Source: an uncultured bacterium (GTDB taxonomy: Bacteria; Bacillota; Clostridia; Oscillospirales; Oscillospiraceae). Taken from it: a stretch of 64,000 nucleotides of DNA. Positions 45,224 through 53,647 of this stretch are shown piece by piece. Position 1 is the stretch's first letter. Every line of letters starts with the position of its first letter. The notes beneath the pieces are model-generated. The model made no database searches. It had not been told where the DNA came from and was given only the letters and a program-made list of their open reading frames with translations. The position numbers were made by a program, and so were the translations under genes. The stretch is taken from NCBI GenBank assembly GCA_947383145.1, contig CANDCH010000003.1:1-64000 (forward strand), read 5' to 3'.

Positions 45224-46089
45224 AGATCGTACTCAGTCCCAACCCCTACCGGGACCGGGGCCTGCGCTCGGCCCAGTCCGCCCAGCGCATTCTGGAAAAC
45301 GCGGGGGCGCAGACCGCCATCTGCCTCCCCTTTGAGGTGGAGCTGGGAGGCGGCAGGCTGGACCTGCCCCCCGGCGTGGCGCTGGGCAGCCTGGATGAGG
45401 AACTGGCGGACGCCGGGGTTCTGGTGTGCTTCGGCGGGGACGGTACCATCCTCCACGCCGCCCACGAGGCCAACGCCCGGGGCATCCCGGTGCTGGGGGT
45501 GAACCTGGGCAGCGTGGGCTTTATGGCGGAGCTGGAGCATGGGGAGCTGTCCCTGTTGTCCCGGCTGGCCAACGGGAGATACGGCATCGAGCGGCGGATG
45601 ATGCTGGACGTGTGCGTCCGCCGGGAGGGCCGGACGGTGTTCTCCGACCACGCCCTCAACGACGCGGTGGTGACCAAGGGGGCGGTGGCCCGGGTGCTGG
45701 ATCTGGAGGTCACGGGGGACCGGGTGACCATCTCCACCTTCACCGGGGACGGGCTGGTGGTGTCCACCCCCACCGGGTCCACCGCCTACTCCATGGCGGC
45801 GGGGGGGCCCATTGTGGAGCCCACCGCGGCCAATATCATCATCGCCCCCATCTGCGCCCACTCCCTCCACGCCAAGCCCTTTGTGCTGGACGCGGGCCGG
45901 TCGGTGGGGGTGCGGCTGGCGCCGGGGAGCAAAAAGACCGCCTACCTGTCGGTGGACGGCGGGCGGGCGTTCCGGGTGCTGCCCGGTGACTGGGTGGAGT
46001 GCCGCAGGTCCCGGCAGACCACCCAGATGGTGAAGCTCACCGGGCGGAGCTTTTACGAGCGGATCAATCAAAAGCTGGGAAAGGCGTGA
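45220..46089 (+). CDS. nadK: NAD kinase
   Basis: ATP-dependent phosphorylation of NAD to NADP. It has 289 residues. The GGDGT motif is in CFGGDGTILHAAH, followed by GVNLGSVGFMAELE and the donor region TPTGSTAYSMAAGGPIVEP. It overlaps tlyA and argR by 4 bp each; this order (tlyA-nadK-argR-recN) is widely conserved in Firmicutes. Confidence 0.96.
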   Translation: MKIVLSPNPYRDRGLRSAQSAQRILENAGAQTAICLPFEVELGGGRLDLPPGVALGSLDEELADAGVLVCFGGDGTILHAAHEANARGIPVLGVNLGSVGFMAELEHGELSLLSRLANGRYGIERRMMLDVCVRREGRTVFSDHALNDAVVTKGAVARVLDLEVTGDRVTISTFTGDGLVVSTPTGSTAYSMAAGGPIVEPTAANIIIAPICAHSLHAKPFVLDAGRSVGVRLAPGSKKTAYLSVDGGRAFRVLPGDWVECRRSRQTTQMVKLTGRSFYERINQKLGKA

Positions 46090-46553
46090 GAGATTTGAAG
46101 GCCAAACGACAGGCGGAGATTTTGCGGATCATCCACGAGCAGGATGTGGAGACCCAGGAGCAGATGCTGGACCAGCTGCGCCGGCGGGGCATCCGGGCCA
46201 CCCAGGCCACCATCTCCCGGGACATCAAGGAGCTGAACCTGGTGAAGCAGCCGGGGGAGGGCGGCAGCTACCGCTATGTGGTGTCCGCCGCGCTGCCCCC
46301 CCGCAGGGCCGTGGCCGGGCGGCTTCAGAACATTTTCCGGGAGGGGGTTATCTCCTGCGACGTGGCCCAGAACATTGTGGTGGTGAAAACCATGCCCGGT
46401 CTGGCCCCCGCCGCCGGGGCCGCCCTGGACGGCATGGAGCTGGAGGGGCTGGTGGGCTCCCTGGCGGGGGACGACACCGCCATCCTCATCATGCGCACCA
46501 ATCAGGTGGCGGAGGAGCTGGCCCGGGAGATCGAGTCCATGCTGGAGGGGTGA
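46086..46553 (+). CDS. argR: Arginine repressor ArgR/AhrC
   Basis: A 155-residue hexameric regulator. The N-terminal winged helix is AEILRIIHEQDVETQEQML then ATISRDIKELNLVK. The C-terminal arginine-binding domain contains VVVKTMPGLAPAAGAALDG and AGDDTAILIMR. The start is GTG at 46086, overlapping the nadK stop, with GGGAAAGG upstream. Beyond arginine genes, its conserved place next to recN has no known functional reason. Confidence 0.94.
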   Translation: MRDLKAKRQAEILRIIHEQDVETQEQMLDQLRRRGIRATQATISRDIKELNLVKQPGEGGSYRYVVSAALPPRRAVAGRLQNIFREGVISCDVAQNIVVVKTMPGLAPAAGAALDGMELEGLVGSLAGDDTAILIMRTNQVAEELAREIESMLEG

Positions 46554-46559
46554 GGCCAA

Positions 46560-48260
46560 ATGCTCAGCTTGCTGCATATTGAGAACATCGCGGTGATCTC
46601 CCAGGCGGACATCACCTTTGACAAGGGCTTTAACGTCCTCACCGGCGAGACCGGCGCGGGCAAATCCATCGTCATCGACGCCATCGGGGCCATCATGGGG
46701 GAGCGGGCCAGCCGGGATATGATCCGCACCGGGGCCAAGTCCGCCCGGGTGTCCGCCCTGTTCCGGGACCTGCCCGCCCTGCCCTGGTTTGAGGAGCAGG
46801 GCGCGGGGCCGGACGAGAACGGAGAGCTGCTCATTGAGCGGGCCATTCAGGGGGACGGCAAGAACGTGTGCCGGGTGAACGGCCGGCCCCTTCTGGTCAC
46901 CCAGCTGCGGGAGCTGGGCCAGCAGCTGGTGAACATCCACGGCCAGCACGACGGCCAGCAGCTTCTGGACGAGGAGCGCCACCTGGACTATCTGGACAGC
47001 TTCGGCGGGACCCAGGAGGCGCTGTCCGCCTTTGCCGCCGCCTACCGCCGGGTGCGGGAGCTGCGCCAGGAGGTGGAGTCCCTCCGGATGGACGACGGGG
47101 AAAAGGCGAGGCGGATGGACACGCTGGCCTACCAGATCGAGGAACTGGAGAGCGCCGGACTGCGGGAGGGCGAGGACGAGGAGCTGTCCCAGCGCCGGGA
47201 GGTGCTGCGCAACGCCGAGCGGCTCACCGGCGCGGTGGACGGGGCCTGGCAGGCCCTCACCGGCGGCGAGGACGGCGAGGGGGCGGCGCCCCTGTTGATG
47301 GAGGCGGAAAATTATCTGGCCCAGGGGGGCAGGTACAGCGGGGAACTGCGGGAGCTGTCGGAAAAGGCGGCGCAGCTGCGCTGCGACGCCGACGATCTGG
47401 CGGAGCTGGTCCGGGACCTGCGGGGGACGCTGGACTTTTACCCCGGGGAGCTGGACGAGCTGGAGGAGCGGCTGGACAAGCTGTACCGGCTGAAAAAGAA
47501 GTACGGCGGCACGGTGGCGGAGATGCTGGGCTACCTGGACAAGTGCCGCCGGGAGCTGGACGACATCCAGTTCTCCGAGGACCGCATCGCCCGGCTGGGT
47601 AAGGAGCTGGAGCAAGCCCTCAAGGGCGCGGCGGAGCTGGGGGGAAAGCTGTCCCTCCGGCGGCGCGGGGCGGCGGAGGAGCTCTCTAAACGCATTCAGT
47701 CGGAGCTGAAGGCGCTGGACATGCCCAAGGTGCGCTTTCAGGTGGAGTTCGCCCCCAAGGAGGGCCCGGACGGCATGGACGCCACCGGCATGGACACGGT
47801 GCGGTTCCTCATGTCCGCCAACCTGGGGGAGGCGCTGAAGCCCATCAATAAAATCGCCTCCGGCGGCGAGCTGTCCCGGATTATGCTGGCGTTGAAAAAT
47901 GTGCTGGCGGAGACGGAGCAGGTGACCACCCTGATTTTCGACGAGGTGGACACCGGCGTGTCCGGCCGCGCGGCGGTGAAGGTGGCCCGGAAGCTGTTTC
48001 AGGTGTCCAAGGGCCGTCAGGTGCTGTGCGTCACCCACCTGCCCCAGATCGCCGCCATGGGGGACGTGCATTTCTCCGTGGAGAAGGGAGAGCGGGACGG
48101 CCGCACCTTCACCCGGGTGGAGCGGCTGGACCGCGGCCGGCGCCGGGAGGAGCTGGCGCGGCTCAGCGGCGGGCAGGCCACGGCGGTGATGCTGGAGGGG
48201 GCCGAGGAGCTGCTGGCCACGGCGGAAGACTACAAGACGGGAGCAGACAAGCGGAAATGA
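46560..48260 (+). CDS. recN: DNA repair protein RecN
   Basis: An SMC-like ATPase acting early in double-strand-break repair. It has 566 residues. Walker A is TGETGAGKSIVIDAI, a long interrupted coiled coil occupies about residues 150-370, and the signature and Walker B are ASGGELSRIMLALKNVL and LIFDEVDTGVSG. The start follows the argR stop by 6 bp. Confidence 0.96.
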   Translation: MLSLLHIENIAVISQADITFDKGFNVLTGETGAGKSIVIDAIGAIMGERASRDMIRTGAKSARVSALFRDLPALPWFEEQGAGPDENGELLIERAIQGDGKNVCRVNGRPLLVTQLRELGQQLVNIHGQHDGQQLLDEERHLDYLDSFGGTQEALSAFAAAYRRVRELRQEVESLRMDDGEKARRMDTLAYQIEELESAGLREGEDEELSQRREVLRNAERLTGAVDGAWQALTGGEDGEGAAPLLMEAENYLAQGGRYSGELRELSEKAAQLRCDADDLAELVRDLRGTLDFYPGELDELEERLDKLYRLKKKYGGTVAEMLGYLDKCRRELDDIQFSEDRIARLGKELEQALKGAAELGGKLSLRRRGAAEELSKRIQSELKALDMPKVRFQVEFAPKEGPDGMDATGMDTVRFLMSANLGEALKPINKIASGGELSRIMLALKNVLAETEQVTTLIFDEVDTGVSGRAAVKVARKLFQVSKGRQVLCVTHLPQIAAMGDVHFSVEKGERDGRTFTRVERLDRGRRREELARLSGGQATAVMLEGAEELLATAEDYKTGADKRK

Positions 48261-49054
48261 TAAAGGGAATATTCTTTGATGTGGACGGCACGCTGGTGTC
48301 CTTCACCAAAAAGTTTTTATCCGGCGGGCTGCTGGCCGACCTGGCCGCCCTGCGGGAGCGGGGAATCAAGCTGTTTCTCAGCACGGGCCGGGCCCTCCAG
48401 GACCTGGAGCACACCGGAATGCTCCGGGGGGCGCGGTTTGACGGCTATGTGACCCTGGGCGGGCAGTACTGCTGCGACGGGGCGGGGGTTCCCTTCCGGG
48501 ACGCGCCCATTCCCTTGTCCGACCTGCGGGGGGCCTATGAGGTGTTCAAGGCCCACCCGGAGCTCCCGGCGGTGATGGAGGGCAACGGGGAGAGCTATCT
48601 CACCACCGTCAACGACCGGGTGCGGCAGGTGTACGAGTTTCTCCACACCCAGCTCTACCCGGTGCGGGACCCGGCGTGGCTGCTGGAGGGGAGGGTGTAC
48701 CAGCTGGCCCCTTTCGTCACCCCCGAGGAGGAGGGGGTGTTTCTGGCCGCCATGCCCGGCTGCATGAGCACCCGCTGGCACACCCAGGGCATCGACATCC
48801 TGCCCCGGGACGGCGGCAAGGGGGCGGGCGTCCGGGCCGCTATGGAGCGGTACGGCCTGACCCGAGGGGAGATCATGGCCTTCGGCGACGGGGAGAACGA
48901 CATGACCATGCTGGAGGAGGCCGGGGTGAGCGTGGCCATGGGCAACGGGGACGAGCAGGTGAGAGCCCTGGCGGACTATGTGACGGACACGGTGGACAAC
49001 GACGGCGTGTCCCAGGCCCTGCGGCACTTTGGGCTGCTGCCGGAGGAAAAATGA
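48257..49054 (+). CDS. HAD-superfamily phosphatase, Cof type
   Basis: A 265-residue hydrolase. The nucleophile motif is FFDVDGTLVSF, motif II is FLSTGR, and motifs III and IV are DILPRDGGKGAGV and AFGDGENDMTMLEEAG. The large C2 cap marks the Cof/YbjI group, which dephosphorylates sugar phosphates, FMN or PLP. The substrate is not determinable here. ATG overlaps the recN stop, and the T-box promoter begins immediately after it. Confidence 0.9.
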   Translation: MIKGIFFDVDGTLVSFTKKFLSGGLLADLAALRERGIKLFLSTGRALQDLEHTGMLRGARFDGYVTLGGQYCCDGAGVPFRDAPIPLSDLRGAYEVFKAHPELPAVMEGNGESYLTTVNDRVRQVYEFLHTQLYPVRDPAWLLEGRVYQLAPFVTPEEEGVFLAAMPGCMSTRWHTQGIDILPRDGGKGAGVRAAMERYGLTRGEIMAFGDGENDMTMLEEAGVSVAMGNGDEQVRALADYVTDTVDNDGVSQALRHFGLLPEEK

Positions 49055-49055
49055 T

Positions 49056-49084
49056 TTGACAACGGGCGTGCGTTGTGATATCAT
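49056..49084 (+). promoter_or_regulatory. Promoter of the tyrS T-box transcript
   Basis: TTGACA (49056-49061), a 17-base spacer and TATCAT (49079-49084). Confidence 0.75.
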
Positions 49085-49090
49085 CCTGTC

Positions 49091-49356
49091 AACGCGTGGA
49101 TGAGGACCAGTAACCGCCGGTTTCCCGCCCAGAGAGCCCCCGCTTTGGTGGAAGGGGGAGGGGAGACGGCGGCGAATACCCCTCGGAGCGGCCGCCTGAA
49201 CGGGAGCGTTCCCCAGTAGGGCCGGACGGGTGCGCCCGGTAGAGCGCCGGGGTCCTGCTTGGGACTCCCTGAGGCCGTGCTTTGTGAGAAGACGGCAAAG
49301 CAGAGGTGGTACCGCGAGCTTTCGCCCTCTGTCCCAAAGGGACAGGGGGCGTTTTG
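49091..49356 (+). promoter_or_regulatory. T-box riboswitch (tyrosine type)
   Basis: The conserved T-box AGAGGTGGTACCGCGAGC (49302-49319) precedes an antiterminator/terminator switch. The terminator CGCCCTCTGTCCC-AAA-GGGACAGGGGGCG-TTTT occupies 49323-49355. Near the 5' end, AGTAACCGCC (about 49110) faces GGCGGCGAATAC (about 49170) in the pattern of a specifier loop. This places TAC, a Tyr codon, in the specifier position, and tyrS lies downstream. Uncharged tRNA-Tyr would permit read-through. Confidence 0.92.
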
Positions 49357-49375
49357 ATGCAGAGAGGAATTTGAT

Positions 49376-49840
49376 ATGGAGCATAGGGTGTTTGGACAGC
49401 CCCGACCGGAGGTGGAGTACCGGAACCGGCCGGGGGCCTACGGCATCGCCTTCGACGGGCGGGGCCGTGCCGCAGTGGTCTACAGTGAACGCAAGGGCTT
49501 TTTCCTCCTGGGCGGCGGCATGGAGCCGGGGGAGAGCGAGGCGGACTGCGTCCGCCGGGAGGCCCTGGAGGAGACGGGCCGCGCCGTCGCCGTGGGGGAA
49601 AAGGTCTGCGTGGGGGAGGAGTATACCACGGATTTGAGCGGCAGGCCCTATCACCCCAGCGGCCACGTGTATCTGGCGGAGCTGGGAGAGAAAGCGGCGG
49701 AGCCGGCGGAGAAGGACCACCGCCTCGTCTGGCTTCCCGTGGAGGAGTTCCAGAAAGCCACGTTCCTGCGCTATCAGGCCTGGGCCATGGGAGCGGCCTG
49801 GGAGCTTTACAAAAAATTACAAAAGGAGAAAAAATTATGA
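49376..49840 (+). CDS. NUDIX hydrolase
   Basis: A 154-residue diphosphate hydrolase. The NUDIX box is complete: GGMEPGESEADCVRREALEE followed by TG (GX5EX7REUXEEXGU). Typical substrates are damaged nucleotides, NDP-sugars or dinucleoside polyphosphates; the specific one is unknown. It is the first gene after the Tyr T-box and overlaps tyrS by 4 bp, so its expression rises when tyrosyl-tRNA is scarce. That placement is unusual. Confidence 0.92.
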   Translation: MEHRVFGQPRPEVEYRNRPGAYGIAFDGRGRAAVVYSERKGFFLLGGGMEPGESEADCVRREALEETGRAVAVGEKVCVGEEYTTDLSGRPYHPSGHVYLAELGEKAAEPAEKDHRLVWLPVEEFQKATFLRYQAWAMGAAWELYKKLQKEKKL

Positions 49841-51069
49841 CGCTTTACGACGAGCTCGTGGCCCGGGGCCTGGTGGCCCAGGTCACCAGCGAGGACGAGG
49901 TCAAAAACCTCATCAACAACGGCAAGGCCACCTTTTATATCGGCTATGACTGCACGGCGGACAGCCTGACGGCGGGGCATTTTGTCACCCTCACCCTGAT
50001 GAAGCGCCTCCAGCAGGGGAGGAACAAGCCCATCGCCCTCATCGGCGGCGGCACCACCACCATCGGCGACCCCTCCGGCCGCACCGACATGCGGAAAATG
50101 CTGTCCCGGGAGGACATCGACCACAACGCCGCCTGTTTCAAAAAGCAGATGGAGCGGTTCATCGACTTCGGCGACGGCCCGGGCCAGGCCATGATGCTCA
50201 ACAACGCCGACTGGCTGCTTGGCCTGAACTACGTGGAACTGCTCCGGGAGGTGGGGGCCTGCTTCTCGGTGAACAATATGCTCCGGGCGGACTGCTACAA
50301 GCAGCGCATGGAGAAGGGCCTCAGCTTCCTGGAGTTCAACTATATGATTATGCAGTCCTACGACTTCTACCATATGTTCCAGACCGTGGGCTGCAACATG
50401 CAGTGCGGCGGCAACGACCAGTGGTCCAACATGCTGGGCGGCACCGAGCTCATCCGGCGGAAGCTGGGAAAGGACTCCCACTGCATGACCATCAACCTGC
50501 TCACCGACTCCCAGGGCAACAAGATGGGCAAGACCGCCGGCAACGCCGTGTGGCTGGACCCCAACAAGACCAGCCCCTACGACTTCTACCAGTACTGGCG
50601 GAACGTGGGGGACGCGGACGTGATGAAGTGCATCCGCTGGCTCACCTTCCTGCCCCTGGAGCAGATCGACGAGATGGACCAATGGAAGGACGCCCAGCTC
50701 AACCAGGCCAAGGAGATCCTGGCCTGGGAGCTGACCAATATGGTCCACGGCGAGGAGGAGGCCAACAAGGCCCAGGCCGCCGCCCGGGCGCTGTTCTCCA
50801 CCGGCGGGGACGCCGCCGACATGCCGTCCACCACGCTGTCTGAGGGGGATTTCACCGGCGGCGCCATCGGCGCGCTGACCCTGTTGGTGAGGTGCGGGTT
50901 GGCCGCCTCCAACGGGGAGGCCCGGCGGCTCATTCAGCAGGGGGGCGTGATGGTGGCCGACGAAAAGGTGTCCGACCCCGCCGCCCAATTCCCCCAGGAG
51001 ATGTTTGCCGGGGAGGGCGTCGTCATTAAGAAGGGCAAAAAGGTATTCCACCGGGCGGCGCTGGCGTGA
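49837..51069 (+). CDS. tyrS: Tyrosyl-tRNA synthetase
   Basis: A class I synthetase charging tRNA-Tyr. It has 410 residues. The HIGH-equivalent is in DSLTAGHFVTL, the tyrosine/tRNA region in QCGGNDQWSNMLGG, and the KMSKS-equivalent is NKMGKTAGNAVWLD. A C-terminal S4-like domain ends the protein (ARRLIQQGGVMVADEKVSDP). Control by the Tyr T-box upstream agrees with the assignment. Confidence 0.97.
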   Translation: MTLYDELVARGLVAQVTSEDEVKNLINNGKATFYIGYDCTADSLTAGHFVTLTLMKRLQQGRNKPIALIGGGTTTIGDPSGRTDMRKMLSREDIDHNAACFKKQMERFIDFGDGPGQAMMLNNADWLLGLNYVELLREVGACFSVNNMLRADCYKQRMEKGLSFLEFNYMIMQSYDFYHMFQTVGCNMQCGGNDQWSNMLGGTELIRRKLGKDSHCMTINLLTDSQGNKMGKTAGNAVWLDPNKTSPYDFYQYWRNVGDADVMKCIRWLTFLPLEQIDEMDQWKDAQLNQAKEILAWELTNMVHGEEEANKAQAAARALFSTGGDAADMPSTTLSEGDFTGGAIGALTLLVRCGLAASNGEARRLIQQGGVMVADEKVSDPAAQFPQEMFAGEGVVIKKGKKVFHRAALA

Positions 51070-51440
51070 GGACGCCAAAATATCTGCGCATACAGGGCCG
51101 GGAGACAGCCTATCGGACGCAAAAGCCGGTGGGGATTTTTGTGCTGAACTGGCGGCGGGTGCGGGACGGCGTGTACAGTGAGGCGGATCAGGCGCTGTAC
51201 TGGGAGACCCGGCAGTGGTTTGTGGAGCATCTCCCGGAGCCGCCCTTCTACGGAACGGACAACGACAACCCGGAGGGGGCGGTCACCTGGTTCAAAACGG
51301 AGCGGTGCGGGGAGATGCTGGAGCGAATCCAGCCGCTCCTCGGCTTGCTGGACCGCTATGAAATTCCCTATGACGTGGTTTTGACGGACAGCCCTGGAAA
51401 AATTGTGTACGAGGACCAGTGGCAGGTTGGAACCGTATAA
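51066..51440 (+). CDS. Hypothetical protein in the tyrS operon
   Basis: A 124-residue protein not recognised. It is soluble, rich in Trp and Tyr, and contains WETRQWFVEHLPEPPFYGTD and AVTWFKTE. It starts with GTG in a 4-bp overlap with the tyrS stop and ends just before the operon terminator, so it is expressed under the same T-box. The tight coupling argues that it is a real gene. Confidence 0.75.
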   Translation: MRTPKYLRIQGRETAYRTQKPVGIFVLNWRRVRDGVYSEADQALYWETRQWFVEHLPEPPFYGTDNDNPEGAVTWFKTERCGEMLERIQPLLGLLDRYEIPYDVVLTDSPGKIVYEDQWQVGTV

Positions 51441-51443
51441 AAA

Positions 51444-51475
51444 GGAGGGCCGTCCCCGCCGGGACGGCCCTCACT
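51444..51475. terminator. Terminator of the T-box operon
   Basis: GAGGGCCGTCCC-CGCC-GGGACGGCCCTC, a perfect 12-bp stem between convergent genes. Confidence 0.8.
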
Positions 51476-51916
51476 TCATACTTTTTGACTGTTTTCGTAC
51501 CGCTCCGTTCCCCACCAGTTGGGGAGGAGCTCCTCCAGCGCGACGGTCTCCCGCTTGTCGTAGTCCACCAGAATCTCCATGTTCCGGTTGCGCGAATCCA
51601 GCTGCATGAAAAACTCCCGGCAGGCCCCGCAGGGCATCCCGCTGCCGCCCCCATAGGGCGGGCGGTCCCGAAAGACCATGAGCCGCTTTACCCTGGTCTG
51701 GCCGCTGTTCACGTACATATTGAGGGCGGCCACCCGCTCCGCGCACAGGTCCAGCACGCCGCAGCAGCTCTCCACACAGAAGCCGGTGAAAATCCGGCCG
51801 TTTTCGCTCTCCAGGGCGCACACCACGTGGTGGGCGTAAATGAACGGGGTGACCTCGCCTGGATGGTACTGCTCCCGTGCCTTTTCATAGAGCTGCTCCC
51901 AGATATCCACGGTCAA
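51476..51916 (-). CDS. Cytidine-deaminase-like protein
   Basis: A 146-residue zinc deaminase fold. The zinc/proton-shuttle motif is CAERVAALNM (C-A-E) and the second is MPCGACREFF (PCxxC). It resembles cytidine or blasticidin-S-type deaminases more than dCMP deaminase. It overlaps the dapB stop by 4 bp as the last gene of the asd-dapA-dapB operon. A functional link to DAP synthesis is not evident. Confidence 0.85.
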   Translation of the reverse strand: MTVDIWEQLYEKAREQYHPGEVTPFIYAHHVVCALESENGRIFTGFCVESCCGVLDLCAERVAALNMYVNSGQTRVKRLMVFRDRPPYGGGSGMPCGACREFFMQLDSRNRNMEILVDYDKRETVALEELLPNWWGTERYENSQKV

Positions 51917-52683
51917 ATTCCCTTCTCTCCGGAGATGAGGTGGGACATGTCGTACAGACCCGGTCCGTCCACAGAAGCCAGGAACTTGGCGGCCTTCACC
52001 GCCCCCGCGGCGAATACCTCCCGGCTGGCGGCGCGGTGGGTCAGCTCAATCACCTCGTCCCGGCCGGCGAATACCACGGTGTGGTCTCCCACGATGGTGC
52101 CCCCCCGGAGGGAGGAGACGCCGATCTCCCGCCTGTCCCGGGGCTTGCGGACGCTGTGGCGGTCGTAGACATATTCCGGCTCGTAGGGCAGGGCGGAGGC
52201 GGCGGCGTCCGCCAGCATCAGGGCGGTGCCGCTGGGGGCGTCCAGCTTTCGCCGGTGGTGGCGCTCCTCGATCTCCACGTCGAAATCCTCCCCCAGCAGG
52301 GCGGCGGCCCGGCGGATCAGGTCCATCAGCACGTTGACGCCCAGAGACATGTTGGCGGAGCGGAAAACGGGGACGGCGCCCGACGCCGCCTCGATTTGGG
52401 CCAGCTGTTCCTCGGAATAGCCGGTGGTGGCCAGCACCACGGGGAGCTTTTTTTCTGTGCAGAAATCCAACAGGGGTCCCAGGGCGGCGGGGTGGGAGAA
52501 GTCGATCACCGCGTCGGCCTCCACATCGCAGGCGGCGGGAGTGGAGAACACCGGGAAGCCCTCCATGGGCTGGGCCAGCAGATCAATGCCCGCGGCGGTC
52601 TCCACGTCCGGGTCGTTTTTGCAGATGTCCGCCACCACCCGGCCCATGTGGCCGCAGCAGCCGGAAATAATTATCTTTTGCAT
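51913..52683 (-). CDS. dapB: 4-hydroxy-tetrahydrodipicolinate reductase
   Basis: NAD(P)H-dependent step of DAP/lysine synthesis. It has 256 residues. The nucleotide-binding start is KIIISGCCGHMGRVVADI. The family active-site motif is EERHHRRKLDAPSGTAL, and VIDFSHPAAL is also typical. The start at 52683 has AAAGGAG about 10 bases upstream; the nine residues of the longer frame are unsupported. Confidence 0.96.
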   Translation of the reverse strand: MQKIIISGCCGHMGRVVADICKNDPDVETAAGIDLLAQPMEGFPVFSTPAACDVEADAVIDFSHPAALGPLLDFCTEKKLPVVLATTGYSEEQLAQIEAASGAVPVFRSANMSLGVNVLMDLIRRAAALLGEDFDVEIEERHHRRKLDAPSGTALMLADAAASALPYEPEYVYDRHSVRKPRDRREIGVSSLRGGTIVGDHTVVFAGRDEVIELTHRAASREVFAAGAVKAAKFLASVDGPGLYDMSHLISGEKGI

Positions 52684-52759
52684 AAAATGATTGCTCCTTT
52701 TGGCCCGCACGCCGTCTGTTCACGGCGCGCGGGCTTTGCACCGACTCAGACGCTGTATA
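52684..52759. repeat. Hairpin in the dapA-dapB gap, related to the dispersed repeat
   Basis: GCCCGC-A-CGCCGT and ACGGCG-C-GCGGGC (52703-52733) form a long stem with one mismatch. The pieces CTGTTCACGGCGCGCGG and ACTCAGACGCT resemble parts of 19130-19240. Confidence 0.5.
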
Positions 52760-53647
52760 TTACAGCAGATTGGCTCTCCTCATGGCCTGGCGCAGCACCT
52801 CCAGGTTCTTCTCGGAGATGTCGCACAGGGGCAGGCGCAGGGGGCCCGCCTCCATGCCAAGCAGGTTCATGGCCGCCTTGATGGGGATGGGGTTGACCTC
52901 GGTGAACAGGGCGTCGATGAGGTCCATGTATCGGATTTGCAGCTCGGAGGCGGCGGCGAAGTCGTTTTCCAGGCACAGCCGTGTCATCTTCACCATCACC
53001 TGGGGGACGATGTTGGACGCCACCGAGATGACCCCCTTGGCCCCCAGGGCCATCATGGGCACCACCTGATCGTCGTTGCCGGACCAGATGTAGAAGTCGT
53101 CCCCGCAGAGAAACCGGGTGTGGGCCAGCAGGGAGAAGTTGCCGCTGGCCTCCTTCACGCCGTTGATCTTGGGGTTCTGGGAGAGCACCTTGTAGGTCTC
53201 GGCGGTGAAGGACACGCCGGTGCGGCCGGGGACGTTGTAGAGGATGATGGGCAGCTCCACCCGGTCGGCGATGTACTCGTAGTGCTTGATGAGGCCGGTC
53301 TGGCTGGCCTTGTTGTAGTAGGGGGTGACGTGGAGCAGGGCGTCCGCGCCGGAGTCCTGGGCGTGCTGGGACAGGTAGACGGCGGCGGAGGTGTCGTTGG
53401 ACCCCGCCCCTGCGATGACCTTCACCCGGTGGTTGACCCGCTTCACGCAGAACTCCACGGCGGCGATGTGCTCCCGGATGGACATGGTGGCGGACTCGCC
53501 GGTGGTGCCGCACACGCACACCGCATCCACCCCGGCCTCGATCTGGGCGTCGATGAGCTTCCCAAAGGCGTCGTAGTTGATGATGTTGTTCTGGTCGAAG
53601 GGGGTGACCAGGGCGGGGCAGGAGCCGGTAAAGACGGGAGTTCTCAT
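52760..53647 (-). CDS. dapA: 4-hydroxy-tetrahydrodipicolinate synthase
   Basis: Condenses pyruvate with aspartate semialdehyde. It has 295 residues in a TIM barrel. Landmarks are ALVTPFD, the GTTGESATMS phosphate-type loop, the Tyr-containing ILYNVPGRTG, and the Schiff-base lysine in INGVKEASGN. It overlaps asd by 4 bp (ATGA). Confidence 0.97.
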   Translation of the reverse strand: MRTPVFTGSCPALVTPFDQNNIINYDAFGKLIDAQIEAGVDAVCVCGTTGESATMSIREHIAAVEFCVKRVNHRVKVIAGAGSNDTSAAVYLSQHAQDSGADALLHVTPYYNKASQTGLIKHYEYIADRVELPIILYNVPGRTGVSFTAETYKVLSQNPKINGVKEASGNFSLLAHTRFLCGDDFYIWSGNDDQVVPMMALGAKGVISVASNIVPQVMVKMTRLCLENDFAAASELQIRYMDLIDALFTEVNPIPIKAAMNLLGMEAGPLRLPLCDISEKNLEVLRQAMRRANLL

